The notes beneath the pieces were generated by a model, which worked only from the letters and a program-made list of their open reading frames with translations, did not search any database and had not been told where the DNA came from. From Herpetosiphon aurantiacus DSM 785 (GTDB lineage Bacteria > Chloroflexota > Chloroflexia > Chloroflexales > Herpetosiphonaceae): 64,000 nucleotides of DNA. Within the stretch, counting starts at the first letter, position 1. Each line of letters begins with the position of its first letter. The stretch lies in the NCBI GenBank assembly GCA_000018565.1, contig CP000875.1, positions 4,913,199-4,977,198 of the forward strand. Reading direction: 5' to 3'. The position numbers and the translations under genes are program-made. Of this stretch, positions 33,663 through 42,524 are shown piece after piece.

Positions 33663-35426
33663 TTAAGGCACTACTGGCGGCTTGGCGGTTGGTTTATCGG
33701 TTGGACGCTCGGTTGGTTGCACTGGCCTATCAGTTGGTCGATCAGTTGGTCGATCAGTTGGCGTATTAGCTGGCTTGGGGCAACCATTACGCGATGGGTC
33801 GCCAGGCTCGCGTGGGCAAGCATCGCGATCATCGGGAATCGTATCGCCATCGCTATCAGCAACTGCTGGTGGATTGGTCGGCTCAACTGGGGCAGGGCAA
33901 CCATTATTTGGGCCAGCCACATCAGGACAACCATCAACATCATCAGTCACACCATCACCATCACGATCGATAGGAGGAGCAGGTGGATTGGTTGGCTGAA
34001 CTGCTGGTGGATTAGTCGGCTGCACCACAGGCGGGTTGGTTGCCGCAGGCCGTGCAGTGGCTGGTCTTGCGGTTGCAGGGCGAGGGGTTGCAGCGGGCTG
34101 AGCAGTTGGCTGGGTCGCTGTCGTTGGTTGGGCTGGCTCGCTAGTTGCTGTAGCCTGCTCGACGGCGACACTCGTTGGCTCATTGGTTGCAACACCCAAG
34201 GTAATCGTTGGTTGTCCCGCCACGCCCATCAAGGTATTCGTTGGTGCGGACTGGCTTGGCTGAGCTACTACCACTGTTTTCGTGTTTTGCTCAAGCGTGA
34301 CCACTGGCGTTTGCTGATCGCGGTTAAGCCACCAACCACCACCAGCCCCGCCGAGCAACACAATCAGCAATAATGGCCAATAGCGTTTATAGTTTGGGGT
34401 TGGCTGCGCCTGCGGCCCAGCTTCTGGCAACGGTTGCCCAGGATAGCTGCTTCGCGGTTTGCTGATGATTGGGCTTGGTTGGCTATGCTCGCGGGTGGTT
34501 AGTTGTTTGGGCGGCCCAGTAATCGCCCGTGAGCTAATTGTCGATGGCAAAATTTTGGTTTGGGCATTATTGACTGGCGCATAGGGTTGGGCCAAGGCGA
34601 GTCGAAATTCCTCAGCCGACGCAAAACGCTCATCAGCATCAATCTCCAACGAACGCATAATCGCTTGATCGACATGCTCAGGGATTGATGGATTGAAGTT
34701 TTTGGGGGCAATAATTGGGTCGGGCTTGCGTTTAGCCATCGCCAAGGTTCGGGCTAAAGCATCGGCGGTTTTGCCATCACCATCAGCTGGAGTGCGCCCA
34801 GTTAATAAATGATAGAGCGTCGCCCCCAACGAATACAAATCACTCCGTGGATCAGTGCCTTCTTGATTAATCTGCTCAGGTGGTGCATAGGTCAAGGTAT
34901 AGCCATGAACACTATGCATTGCACTGCGCATATTGGTAAAAATCTCGGCCTTTGCCAAGCCAAAATCCAACAATTTCAATTCGCCACGGCTAGTAATTTT
35001 GATATTGGCAGGTTTAATATCGCGGTGAATAATCGGCTGGCGATAAAATGTATGCAGATAGGTCAAAACGCTCAATAATTGATCGGCCCAAGCCAACACT
35101 TGCTCAACCGGCAACGGCCCACCTTGACGATCAAGCATCGTGCTCAAATCGTCACCATCGATCAAATCCATCACCAAAAATTGGCCAGCATCATTATTGA
35201 AGTTAAAATAGACTTTGGGCAGGCTTGGGTGTTCTAAGTTCGCCAACAGGCTAGCTTCATGGCCAAAGGCTTTGATCGCATGGTCACCCTCAAGGTGCAA
35301 ATGTTTGAGCGCCACCATTTTGCGCAACTTAATATCGTAAGCAGCATAGACCGCGCCCCCGCCGCCATGGCCAATCCGCTCACGAATTTCATAGGTTTCA
35401 TTCAAGATCATGCCATTTGGAAACAT
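33663..35426 (-). CDS. Membrane Ser/Thr kinase with extracellular TSP3 repeats
   Basis: 587 residues. I chose the ATG at 35,426 because GAGG lies six bases upstream and the kinase domain begins at residue 12. The N-terminal kinase domain (about 12-280) has the glycine loop GHGGGGAVYAAYD, K41 in VALKH, HRD at 134-136 ([13 protein letters not shown]) and DFG at 154-156. A membrane segment (about 349-366) separates it from an extracellular Pro/Thr/Ala-rich stalk and two calcium-binding thrombospondin type 3 repeats, DRDGDGVTDDVDGCPD and [19 protein letters not shown]. The tail is a Pro/Thr repeat. Signal and targets are unknown. It is a paralogue of the neighbour upstream. Confidence 0.9.
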   Translation of the reverse strand: MFPNGMILNETYEIRERIGHGGGGAVYAAYDIKLRKMVALKHLHLEGDHAIKAFGHEASLLANLEHPSLPKVYFNFNNDAGQFLVMDLIDGDDLSTMLDRQGGPLPVEQVLAWADQLLSVLTYLHTFYRQPIIHRDIKPANIKITSRGELKLLDFGLAKAEIFTNMRSAMHSVHGYTLTYAPPEQINQEGTDPRSDLYSLGATLYHLLTGRTPADGDGKTADALARTLAMAKRKPDPIIAPKNFNPSIPEHVDQAIMRSLEIDADERFASAEEFRLALAQPYAPVNNAQTKILPSTISSRAITGPPKQLTTREHSQPSPIISKPRSSYPGQPLPEAGPQAQPTPNYKRYWPLLLIVLLGGAGGGWWLNRDQQTPVVTLEQNTKTVVVAQPSQSAPTNTLMGVAGQPTITLGVATNEPTSVAVEQATATSEPAQPTTATQPTAQPAATPRPATARPATARPAATNPPVVQPTNPPAVQPTNPPAPPIDRDGDGVTDDVDGCPDVAGPNNGCPAPVEPTNPPAVADSDGDTIPDDRDACPREPGDPSRNGCPKPANTPTDRPTDRPTDRPVQPTERPTDKPTAKPPVVP

Positions 35427-35637
35427 AGCCTGCCTCATCATTTCAATCAGTTTTAATCTGGGTTGTTCTTTGCTTGTCAAAGCAAGCCACTATTTCATTC
35501 AATGGTTCCCCATCGCTCGCCTGCGGGTTCGGGGGCTAGGGGGCGAGGGAACTCATTATTATTTGGGCAAGTAGCAGATGGGTTGATTGAAGGAATGAGC
35601 TGCTACTTGCCCGATTATACCCTAATTTGCCTAGAGA

Positions 35638-37446
35638 TTATGGAGTCATTGGTGGTGATGTTGGTGGTGACGGTGGATTATTTGGATTAATATTTGGTGT
35701 TGGCGTATTGGTTGGCCGTGGCGTTGCCCGATCGGTTGATAGATTCGGCGTTTCGGTTGGCCGCGGTGTATTAGTAGCCTGCTCTACTGGCTTCGGGCAG
35801 CCATTGCGCGAAGGATCGCCTGGCTCACGTGGGCAAGCATCGCGATCATCGGGAATCGTATCGCCATCAGTATCAGCAACTGCTGGTGGCGCGGTTGGCT
35901 CGACCACAGGGCAGCCATTATTTGGCCCAGCCACATCGGGGCAGGCATCAACATCATCGATAAAACCATCGCCATCGCGGTCACTTGGAGGTGGCGGTGG
36001 ATTGGTTGGCTGGACAACTGGTGGATTGGTTGGTTGTAGCGCAGGTCGCGCGGTTGGTTGCACCACAGGCCGCGCCGTTGCAGGCCGTGCAGTTGGTTGA
36101 ACTACCACAGCAGTTGCAGGCTCAACAGTTGCCGTCGCACTTGGCTCAACGAGGGTTGCCGTGGCTAAGCCCAGCGTGATTGTCGGTTGCCCAACAGTGC
36201 TCCCAGTATCGGTTGGTGTGGTTGATGGCAGAGCCGGAACTTGATTAACAACCAAATTAGCTGCTTGGGTTTGGGTCGCACCATTCGCTGAAGCTCCGGT
36301 TGGATTAGCCTTAACCCACCACCACCCACCACCAATCAAACCAACCAAGATCAACATTAACCATGGCGCAACGCGTTTGAGTGGCTTTGCTTGAGCGTTT
36401 GGGTTTTGTACCAATGGCGTTGGCAAGGTCGATTGCGCCTGATCAGCAATCGACGTACTAGGGATTGAACGAAGTGGTTGGCTGATTTTAGCCGGCGCTG
36501 GTTGACTCGATAGCCCGCCAACAGGTTGGGTTGGGCGGCGTTGCGAACCAAGCAAACTTGAGATCCCCGAGCTTAGTTTTACTGCGACAGAAGGATTCAA
36601 GGCTTGGCGAAATTCGGCTGCCGAGCCAAACCGATCAAGCTTATTAATCGCCATTGCCTTCATAATCGCAGCATCAACATAGTCAGGAATCGTCGGATTC
36701 AACAGCTTTGGTCGAACGATAGGGTCGGGTTTCGCTTGAATGACCATGGCATGACGATTGGTCGCATCAATCGGCTTCTGCTGAGCATTCACTGGAACCT
36801 TGCCAGTCAGCAAGTGGTAGAGTGTCACACCAAAGGCAAAAATATCGCTGCGCTCATCGGTGTGTTCATTATCGTTAGGCACAAGCTGCTCTAAGGGCGC
36901 GTAGGTCGAAGTATAGCCACGCACACTTTGGTAGACATTATTAATTTGGGTTGATAGAGCACTTTTGGCTAAGCCAAAATCGATCAATTTCAACTGGCCC
37001 GATGCGCTTAATTTAATATTTGCTGGCTTAATATCGCGGTGAATAATTGGTAGTTCGTGCGCCGTATGCAAATACTCAAGCAGCTTCAACAATTGATCAG
37101 CCCATGGCAAGACCTGTTGAAGCGCTAAGGGGCCAGCTTGCTGATTGAGGTATTCGGCGAGGTCAGTGCCATCAATATATTCCATCACCAGAAACTGGCT
37201 TGGGCCTTCATCAAATTGGTTATAGACCCGTGGCAAACATTGATGTTCGAGGCGAGCTAATAAACGTGCTTCCTTCTTAAAATGCTTGACTGCATCATCA
37301 CTTGGCAAAATCAAGTGTTTGATCGCGACTGAGCGGCCTAAATTAAGATCAAGTGCCTCATACACATTGCCGCCACCACCACCACCAACCTTTTTAATAA
37401 TTTCATATTGTTGGTTCAGCACAACGCCTGGTTGAAGAACCGTCAT
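35638..37446 (-). CDS. Membrane Ser/Thr kinase with extracellular TSP3 repeats (paralogue)
   Basis: 602 residues; GCGAGGG precedes the ATG. It has the same plan as the gene downstream: kinase domain about 14-275 with glycine loop [14 protein letters not shown]43, HRD at 136-138 and DFG at 156-158; one membrane segment near 362-380; then a Pro/Thr stalk with [16 protein letters not shown] and [19 protein letters not shown] type 3 repeats. The TSP3 blocks of the two proteins are nearly identical while the kinase domains have diverged, so the tails may be under gene conversion or strong selection. It has a separate transcription start in a 150-base gap before the tRNA. Confidence 0.9.
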   Translation of the reverse strand: MTVLQPGVVLNQQYEIIKKVGGGGGGNVYEALDLNLGRSVAIKHLILPSDDAVKHFKKEARLLARLEHQCLPRVYNQFDEGPSQFLVMEYIDGTDLAEYLNQQAGPLALQQVLPWADQLLKLLEYLHTAHELPIIHRDIKPANIKLSASGQLKLIDFGLAKSALSTQINNVYQSVRGYTSTYAPLEQLVPNDNEHTDERSDIFAFGVTLYHLLTGKVPVNAQQKPIDATNRHAMVIQAKPDPIVRPKLLNPTIPDYVDAAIMKAMAINKLDRFGSAAEFRQALNPSVAVKLSSGISSLLGSQRRPTQPVGGLSSQPAPAKISQPLRSIPSTSIADQAQSTLPTPLVQNPNAQAKPLKRVAPWLMLILVGLIGGGWWWVKANPTGASANGATQTQAANLVVNQVPALPSTTPTDTGSTVGQPTITLGLATATLVEPSATATVEPATAVVVQPTARPATARPVVQPTARPALQPTNPPVVQPTNPPPPPSDRDGDGFIDDVDACPDVAGPNNGCPVVEPTAPPAVADTDGDTIPDDRDACPREPGDPSRNGCPKPVEQATNTPRPTETPNLSTDRATPRPTNTPTPNINPNNPPSPPTSPPMTP

Positions 37447-37553
37447 AGTTGCCCTCGCAACAAAAATAGCATAATGGCGCTAGTTTACCATATTTAGTTA
37501 GCTATTTCGCTAGCAGGCGCTGTGAGGCAACGAAATTTTAATAATTAACTGAG

Positions 37554-37582
37554 TTGACAGCCTTAACGCTTTTGAGTATACT
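37554..37582 (+). promoter_or_regulatory. Promoter of the tRNA-Gly gene
   Basis: TTGACA (37,554-37,559) and TATACT (37,577-37,582) are separated by 17 bases and lie 17 bases before the tRNA. Confidence 0.8.
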
Positions 37583-37598
37583 CAAGGAGCTTAAATAA

Positions 37599-37674
37599 GC
37601 GGGAATGGCGCAATTGGCAGCGCATCTGTTTCCCAAACAGAAGGTTGCGGGTTCGAACCCCGTTTCCCGCTCCA
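37599..37674 (+). tRNA. tRNA-Gly(CCC)
   Basis: The acceptor stem GCGGGAA (37,599-37,605) pairs with TTCCCGC (37,664-37,670). The anticodon loop TTCCCAA gives anticodon CCC between TCTGT and ACAGA. The T arm has GCGGG-TTCGAAC-CCCGT. The discriminator is T and CCA is encoded. 76 bases including CCA. GCGGGAA is typical of glycine tRNA. Confidence 0.95.
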
Positions 37675-37680
37675 CCATCA

Positions 37681-37709
37681 AACACTCCACCACTATGGGG
37701 TGTTTTTTT
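37681..37709 (+). terminator. Terminator after the tRNA
   Basis: AACACTCC pairs with GGGGTGTT (one G-T pair) around an eight-base loop, followed by seven T residues. The rest of the gap to 37,870 shows no feature. Confidence 0.75.
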
Positions 37710-37870
37710 GTTTAACCACGAATCAAAGGCAATTCAACGTTAACCCAGAGGCGCAGAGCAGTGAGAGCTATGAGCTGAAGGCTTTGAGCTAGCGGAACAT
37801 TATTCGTGGAATTCGGGCAATTCGTGGCTAAAAAACTGAACCTTCGTATGCTTCGTAGATCACAAACACT

Positions 37871-37897
37871 TTGCAAAATACCAATATGCAGTATAAT
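37871..37897 (+). promoter_or_regulatory. Promoter of the glmS transcript
   Basis: TTGCAA (37,871-37,876) and a consensus TATAAT (37,892-37,897) spaced by 15 bases. The predicted start is 50 bases before the ribozyme cleavage site. Confidence 0.6.
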
Positions 37898-37956
37898 GCC
37901 CCAATCGTGGCGATTTTGTCACCAATTACAAGGAGTAACCAACGCTACCCAATTTA

Positions 37957-38215
37957 AGCGCAACGGTCTGAATCAACTTGATTCAGAAAACGAGGTAGAG
38001 GTTCCTCGCCGCAGGGCGAGTGCTAACCTACAAACTCCAAGTTGGTGCGTGCGACGAGCGGCTCGAATAGCCTTCCCGCTGCTGCCCACGGAAACAGGCT
38101 TGGCTCAGTTCGTAGGGAAAAGCGAATAATCAGCGGATGCCTCTTGGGTACACCACAGCCCAAAAGGGTGTTGCAAAACTTGTTGGCAACAGCAAGCACA
38201 ATCAACACCTTGTGG
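37957..38215 (+). ncRNA. glmS ribozyme with a 118-base internal insertion
   Basis: A glucosamine-6-phosphate-activated self-cleaving leader. Seen: AAGCGC at 37,956-37,961 (cleavage expected 5' of the first G, at 37,957/37,958); a P1-type 9-bp stem TCTGAATCA/TGATTCAGA; then AACGAGG and AGAGGTT. Later come GCGAATAATCAGCGGATGCC (38,122-38,141) with CTCTT pairing back to AGAGG, GGGT/GCCC, AAAAGGGTGTTG and AAAC...GCACAA...CAACACC. These line up in order with my memory of the Bacillus subtilis ribozyme (ACGAGGAUGGAGGUU, CGAAUUUUCGGCGGAUGCCU, then AAACC and GAACAAAG). The segment 38,004-38,121 is extra and lies between GGTT and CGAA. The glmS start is 110 bases downstream. Confidence 0.8.
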
Positions 38216-38325
38216 CCAGTTACATAGCAGCATGCCCCGCCCCCGTTCAGCGACGATACGGGTTGGTGCGGTGTGGTGCTATGTTGTGTTTTAGCGAGCT
38301 TTTATCAACGTGGAGTATAGATTTT

Positions 38326-40170
38326 ATGTGCGGAATTGTTGGATATGTTGGCCCACGCGAAGCAACCGATGTGATTGTGCGGGGCTTAGAGTTATTAGAA
38401 TATCGCGGCTACGATTCAGCGGGCATCGCCATTTTAGAGGATGCCGAATTTCAAATGCGCCGCTCGGTTGGCAAGCTGGTTAATTTGCGCCGCCGTTTGC
38501 ATGCCGAGCCAACCGCTGGTCATCAAGGCATCGGCCACACCCGTTGGGCCACGCACGGCGCAGTCACCGAAGCCAATGCCCACCCCCATCGCGATAATAG
38601 TGGCCGCATCGTGGTGATTCAAAATGGGATTGTTGAGAATTATCTCGAAATTAAAGGTCGGTTGATTGAACAAGGTGTTCGCTTTCATTCGCAAACCGAT
38701 ACCGAAGTCATTGCCCAAATGCTTGGGTTATATACCGCCGAATATGGCGATTTTCAACGCGCTTTCGGCCAAGTGATGAGTGAATTACGTGGTGGTAATG
38801 CAGTTGTAGCTATGGATCAAACCCAGCCTGATTTGATTTTAGCGGCCCGAATTGGCAATGCTGGGGCAGTGGTAATTGGCCATGGTGATACTGAAAATTT
38901 CGTCGCCTCCGATTTGCCAGCAATTGTCGATTACACCCAACATATGGTCTTCCTCGAAGATGGCGAGATGGCGATCGTGCGATCAACCGGCGTGGAATAT
39001 GTCAAGCTCGATGGCACGCCAATCAGCAAAACGCCTACCACCGTTGCATGGGACCCCGTATCGGCGGCCAAAGGTGGTTACAAACACTTTATGCATAAAG
39101 AGATTTTCGAGCAACCACGCACAACAACCGACACATTGCGCGGACGAGTCGATCTCGAAGCCGGACGAATCGAGCTTGATGGACTGACGTTGAGCGATGC
39201 CGAAATGCAAAAGCTCGATTGCATCTATGCAGTAGCCTGTGGTACTGCTTGGCATGCCTGTTTGATCAATAAATATTTTATCGAAACCTTGGCCCGTGTA
39301 CGAGTTGAAGTCGATTATGGCTCCGAATTCCGCTATCGTAATCCTGTGATGAACGAACGCAGTTTATTGCTGGCCTTGACCCAATCGGGTGAAACCGTCG
39401 ATACCTTGGCAGCAATGGCTGAAGCCCGCGAACAAGGCGTAAAAAGTGTGGCAATTTTGAATGCGATTGGTTCGCAAGCAGGCCGCTTGGCTGATGGTGG
39501 CGCAATCTACATTCACTCAGGCCCAGAAATTTCAGTGGCTTCAACCAAAGTCTTCACTGGTATGTTGATGGCAGGCTATCTGTTTGCGCTGCGCTTGGCA
39601 CAAGCTCGTGGCACGCTCACCAGCGCCGAAATTCGCGAACACATCCAAGCGTTAATCGAAATTCCCGCCAAAATCGACACTATGCTCAAAGATACCGCCA
39701 TTTATGATCAACTGGCGGATCTGTATCATCACTCAACCGATATGCTCTACCTTGGGCGCTGGGTCAATGCCCCGATTGCGCTCGAAGGTGCGCTCAAGAT
39801 GAAGGAAATTAGCTATATTCACGCCGAGGGCTACCCCGCAGGCGAAATGAAGCATGGCCCGATTGCCTTGATCGATGAACGAATGCCAGTGATTTGTATT
39901 GCGACCAAAGATCATGTCTATGAAAAGATGCTCTCGAATGTTGAGCAAGTCATCGCACGAGGTGGTAAAGTGATTGCCTTGGTCAATCCCAGCGATGAAC
40001 TTGTGCGCTCCAAGGCTGATCATGTGATCGAAGTGCCTGAAACTACACCGTTATTGGCAGCAGTGTTGAATGTTGTGCCGATGCAACTCTTCTCGTATGC
40101 CATGGCCGTGCGGCGTGGTGCTGATGTTGATCAGCCGCGTAACTTGGCCAAATCAGTCACTGTCGAATAG
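38326..40170 (+). CDS. glmS: Glutamine--fructose-6-phosphate aminotransferase
   Basis: 614 residues. The ATG at 38,326 is chosen because Cys2 must be the N-terminal nucleophile after Met removal (MCGIVGYVG); TGGAG lies upstream. The enzyme makes glucosamine-6-phosphate for peptidoglycan. The N-terminal glutaminase domain has HTRWATHGAVTEANAHPH and GGNAVVAMD. Two SIS isomerase domains follow with CGTAWHACL, TQSGETVDTLAAM, and the end DVDQPRNLAKSVTVE, which is strongly conserved and part of the sequence read by Tn7 TnsD. A ribozyme leader is upstream and a Tn7-like transposon end lies 27 bases downstream. Confidence 0.97.
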   Translation: MCGIVGYVGPREATDVIVRGLELLEYRGYDSAGIAILEDAEFQMRRSVGKLVNLRRRLHAEPTAGHQGIGHTRWATHGAVTEANAHPHRDNSGRIVVIQNGIVENYLEIKGRLIEQGVRFHSQTDTEVIAQMLGLYTAEYGDFQRAFGQVMSELRGGNAVVAMDQTQPDLILAARIGNAGAVVIGHGDTENFVASDLPAIVDYTQHMVFLEDGEMAIVRSTGVEYVKLDGTPISKTPTTVAWDPVSAAKGGYKHFMHKEIFEQPRTTTDTLRGRVDLEAGRIELDGLTLSDAEMQKLDCIYAVACGTAWHACLINKYFIETLARVRVEVDYGSEFRYRNPVMNERSLLLALTQSGETVDTLAAMAEAREQGVKSVAILNAIGSQAGRLADGGAIYIHSGPEISVASTKVFTGMLMAGYLFALRLAQARGTLTSAEIREHIQALIEIPAKIDTMLKDTAIYDQLADLYHHSTDMLYLGRWVNAPIALEGALKMKEISYIHAEGYPAGEMKHGPIALIDERMPVICIATKDHVYEKMLSNVEQVIARGGKVIALVNPSDELVRSKADHVIEVPETTPLLAAVLNVVPMQLFSYAMAVRRGADVDQPRNLAKSVTVE

Positions 40171-40197
40171 TGTCCTTCAGCAAACCTCCGCTCTTCT

Positions 40198-40285
40198 TGT
40201 GGAATGGGAATAAAGTTGGGAACTCGAAAATAAAGTTGGATACTACGAAAATAAAGTTGGAAACTCGAAAATAAAGTTGGATACT
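40198..40285 (+). repeat. Transposon right end with four TnsB-binding-type repeats
   Basis: ATAAAGTTGGGAACT (40,210), ATAAAGTTGGATACT (40,230), ATAAAGTTGGAAACT (40,251) and ATAAAGTTGGATACT (40,271) repeat with 20, 21 and 20 bases between starts. The Tn7 sites, as I recall them, contain AAAATAGTTGGGAACT, so both the sequence and the tight four-site array agree with the Tn7 right end. Confidence 0.85.
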
Positions 40286-40327
40286 AGTATACCTCATTGA
40301 TCCAACTATTCCAGTGTTCCAACCATA

Positions 40328-40367
40328 AACATCCTGACCATGACTGATCATGGTCAGGATGTTTTAT
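40328..40367. terminator. Bidirectional terminator inside the transposon end
   Basis: AACATCCTGACCATG (40,328-40,342) and its exact complement (40,349-40,363) enclose six bases, with TTTT after and AAA before. It separates glmS from the convergent Xre gene and would insulate the transposon from glmS transcription. The 150 bases beyond it show nothing else. Confidence 0.8.
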
Positions 40368-40517
40368 GATCAAGGATTGAACTTTTAGCCGACCTTCGCT
40401 GGCTATCTATAAAGATGATGTTCGGAAGTATGTTCTTTAGTCTATATTTAAAATAGTGATATAACAATTATCTTGTATCCGCCTATACTTTCATGTTCAT
40501 TCAGGGATTCCAGTTAC

Positions 40518-40832
40518 TTAAGAACTCGTCATTGGTACTACCCCATCCACAGAGAGAATACATTCTACAAGATCTCCAGAGTGAATAAATACTCTGTGAA
40601 CTCTGCGAGCTTCACACTGAGGAAATATAGATAATACTGAAATCTCTAGTAGCTTGCATAATAACTCTAGTTCGACGACGGATAACTTGCTCTTTCCTGC
40701 CTCGATCTCCACATACCGACGACGCGTCGTCATCAGTAAAGCCGCACATTTTGATATCGATATCCGACGCTCAACACGAGCTGCATTCAAAAGCTTACCG
40801 ATTTCTTTACTCCGTTCATCTTCGTAATTCAT
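40518..40832 (-). CDS. Xre-type helix-turn-helix regulator
   Basis: 104 residues; AAGGGGG precedes the ATG. An N-terminal cI/Xre domain (about 8-66) shows IGKLLNAARVERRISISKCA and the recognition helix TTRRRYVEIEAGKSKLS, then VVELELLCKLLEIS. The last 35 residues are not a known domain. It is divergent from tnsA across a 239-base AT-rich gap, so it is a good candidate repressor of the transposition genes. Tn7 itself has no such gene at this place. Confidence 0.8.
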   Translation of the reverse strand: MNYEDERSKEIGKLLNAARVERRISISKCAALLMTTRRRYVEIEAGKSKLSVVELELLCKLLEISVLSIFPQCEARRVHRVFIHSGDLVECILSVDGVVPMTSS

Positions 40833-41071
40833 AGATACCCCCTTTATTTAGCTTTCATTATACATGAAATGTTGAAACACTCATATTTATCTTTTTTGTA
40901 ACTATTAAATCATAGAATTGTTGTATATCTTGTCAACTGTAAAATTTTTTCTAAATTAATATTTATAAAAACTATAAAACAAGCCATAAAATTTCGTATT
41001 GACTCATATAGGATCATGGTGTATTTTTTAGGCGCAATAATTCACATTTATTAAAAAATGAAAGGAAATCT

Positions 41072-41902
41072 ATGGCAAAAAGGCGAAGAGCCACAACACA
41101 TGAATCCATCCAGAAGCTCATTGCAGCAGGCCGTGGGCAAAACGAAGGACGGAAATATAAGCCTTGGTTGACTATTCAGGATGTACCGTCTAATGGTCTA
41201 GTCCATCGAATTAAAGGAAGTAAACATGGACGTGTGCATCATTTAATGAGCAATTTGGAGCGTGACTACTTTTACTTACTTGATTGGGCTGACGATGTTA
41301 TTGATATTCGCGAACAGTATCCCCTTCTGCCTATCGAGGAAACACAGAATATTGCAAAATCATGCAGCATAAAGCATCCACGCGATCCTGCAACGAAACA
41401 TGACATTGTGATGACTACCGACTTTGTTATTACCATGGAGAGAGATGGAAAACGCTGGATTCAAGCCCGAACCGTAAAACCATCAGAGAAGCTACGTTCC
41501 CAGCGAGTTCTCGAGAAGTTTGAGATCGAACGGAAATATTGGGAAACACGAGGAATTAACTGGGGAATTGTCACCGAGTTGGATATTCCATCCGTCACAG
41601 TTCGCAATATCGATGTGTTGCGACTTTATCGGACGATAACAGATCGTGGCCTTTCAGGCACGGAAATTCAGTCTATTGCCGATTACTTACGCCGCAATTT
41701 GCGGAATGCATTGTTTACATTGGCGCAAATTACTACTGAATGTGATGCTGCGATGAGAGTTCGTCCAGGTAGTAGCCTCGTCGTTGCGTATCATTTGATT
41801 GCAACGCGTAAATGGATAATTGATCTCCACCGTCCGTTTAATCCCACAGAACTTTTTATACTCCAAGAACGAAAGGACTCCTATGGATCTCTGCCTAAAT
41901 AG
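41072..41902 (+). CDS. tnsA: Transposon Tn7-like endonuclease TnsA
   Basis: 276 residues (Tn7 TnsA is 273); GAAAGGAAAT precedes the ATG. TnsA cuts the 5' strand at each transposon end, letting the element move without copying. Similarity to Tn7 TnsA is extensive in the N-terminal half: GRGQ, Y-PWLTIQDVPS-G, HRI, GRVHHLMSNLE, DIREQYPLLP, IKHP. Likely catalytic residues are E63, D117 and K136. The residue matching Q130 of Tn7 appears to be T134, so one active-site position differs. The C-terminal winged-helix half binds TnsC in Tn7. It overlaps the tnsB start by 20 bases. Confidence 0.93.
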   Translation: MAKRRRATTHESIQKLIAAGRGQNEGRKYKPWLTIQDVPSNGLVHRIKGSKHGRVHHLMSNLERDYFYLLDWADDVIDIREQYPLLPIEETQNIAKSCSIKHPRDPATKHDIVMTTDFVITMERDGKRWIQARTVKPSEKLRSQRVLEKFEIERKYWETRGINWGIVTELDIPSVTVRNIDVLRLYRTITDRGLSGTEIQSIADYLRRNLRNALFTLAQITTECDAAMRVRPGSSLVVAYHLIATRKWIIDLHRPFNPTELFILQERKDSYGSLPK

Positions 41903-42524
41903 TCTACTTTCTTGGCATGACGAAGATAAAAAACCAAGAATTGAACGGGTTCTCTATCTTAACCCTGTCTATGATCTTATCTATACAATTGATATACATA
42001 GTCATGAGGCGCTCCCGATAGTCCATCGCTATGCTGATATTGAAGCAGCCCTTCAACGTCATGATATTACAATAATTCAAGAAGAGGCTAACCACCATTC
42101 CCTTCTACCAGATCCTCCTACCTCTGATCAAAGCATTAGAGATTACCAAATATGGGAATTACGCACTAAAAAAGTGCTAGCTCGAAGAGATCAACGTTGG
42201 AATCTTATTGAGCCGCTTGTTCAATCCCTCGATATATATGATTATACAAAACGAGGAGAACTCATCCGAAAACGCGCAGAAGAAACCAAAACGACCAAAA
42301 AAACAATTTATCTCTACTTACGACGGTATTGGCAGGGTGGAATGGTTAAGAATTCCCTGCTTCCATCTTATGCGAATAGCGGAGGGAAAGGTAAACAACG
42401 TGAACCTGGTTCGGCAAAACGTGGAAGACCAAATAGCCTTACAGCGACCACAGGTATATCCTTGGGTGTCAATATCGATACGCAAACTGGAATTCTTTTC
42501 TTTAAAGGTATTTCGCAAAAATAA
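41883..42524 (+). CDS. tnsB: TnsB N-terminal fragment
   Basis: 213 residues; AAGGA lies 5 bases before the ATG. This is the DNA-binding part of the Tn7-like transposase: RGELIRKRAEETKTTKKTIY with the helix-turn-helix, LYLRRYWQGGMVKNSLLPSY, then NSGGKGKQREPGSAKRGRP, close to Tn7 TnsB (VYKLLRRYWQRGQTPNALIPDYKNSG). The frame stops at TAA (42,522) shortly after GVNIDTQTGILFFKG, whereas Tn7 TnsB continues into the catalytic domain. The rest is encoded in the -1 frame. See the finding on tnsB. Confidence 0.85.
   Translation: MDLCLNSLLSWHDEDKKPRIERVLYLNPVYDLIYTIDIHSHEALPIVHRYADIEAALQRHDITIIQEEANHHSLLPDPPTSDQSIRDYQIWELRTKKVLARRDQRWNLIEPLVQSLDIYDYTKRGELIRKRAEETKTTKKTIYLYLRRYWQGGMVKNSLLPSYANSGGKGKQREPGSAKRGRPNSLTATTGISLGVNIDTQTGILFFKGISQK

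Noticed and set aside
33612-34373. Plus-strand frame rich in Trp, Ser and Arg opposite the first kinase
   Set aside because: It is the mirror of the Pro/Thr-rich stalk and TSP3 codons and has no family similarity.
37985-38035. Lysine riboswitch because of GAGGTAGAGG
   Set aside because: The rest of the L-box (AAGGC, GCCGAAG and following helices) is missing, while the glmS ribozyme blocks are present in order directly before glmS.
40198-40290. The four short repeats as a CRISPR array
   Set aside because: Units are 15 bp with 5-6-bp spacers of constant sequence, at a transposon end, and match TnsB sites; no cas genes are present.
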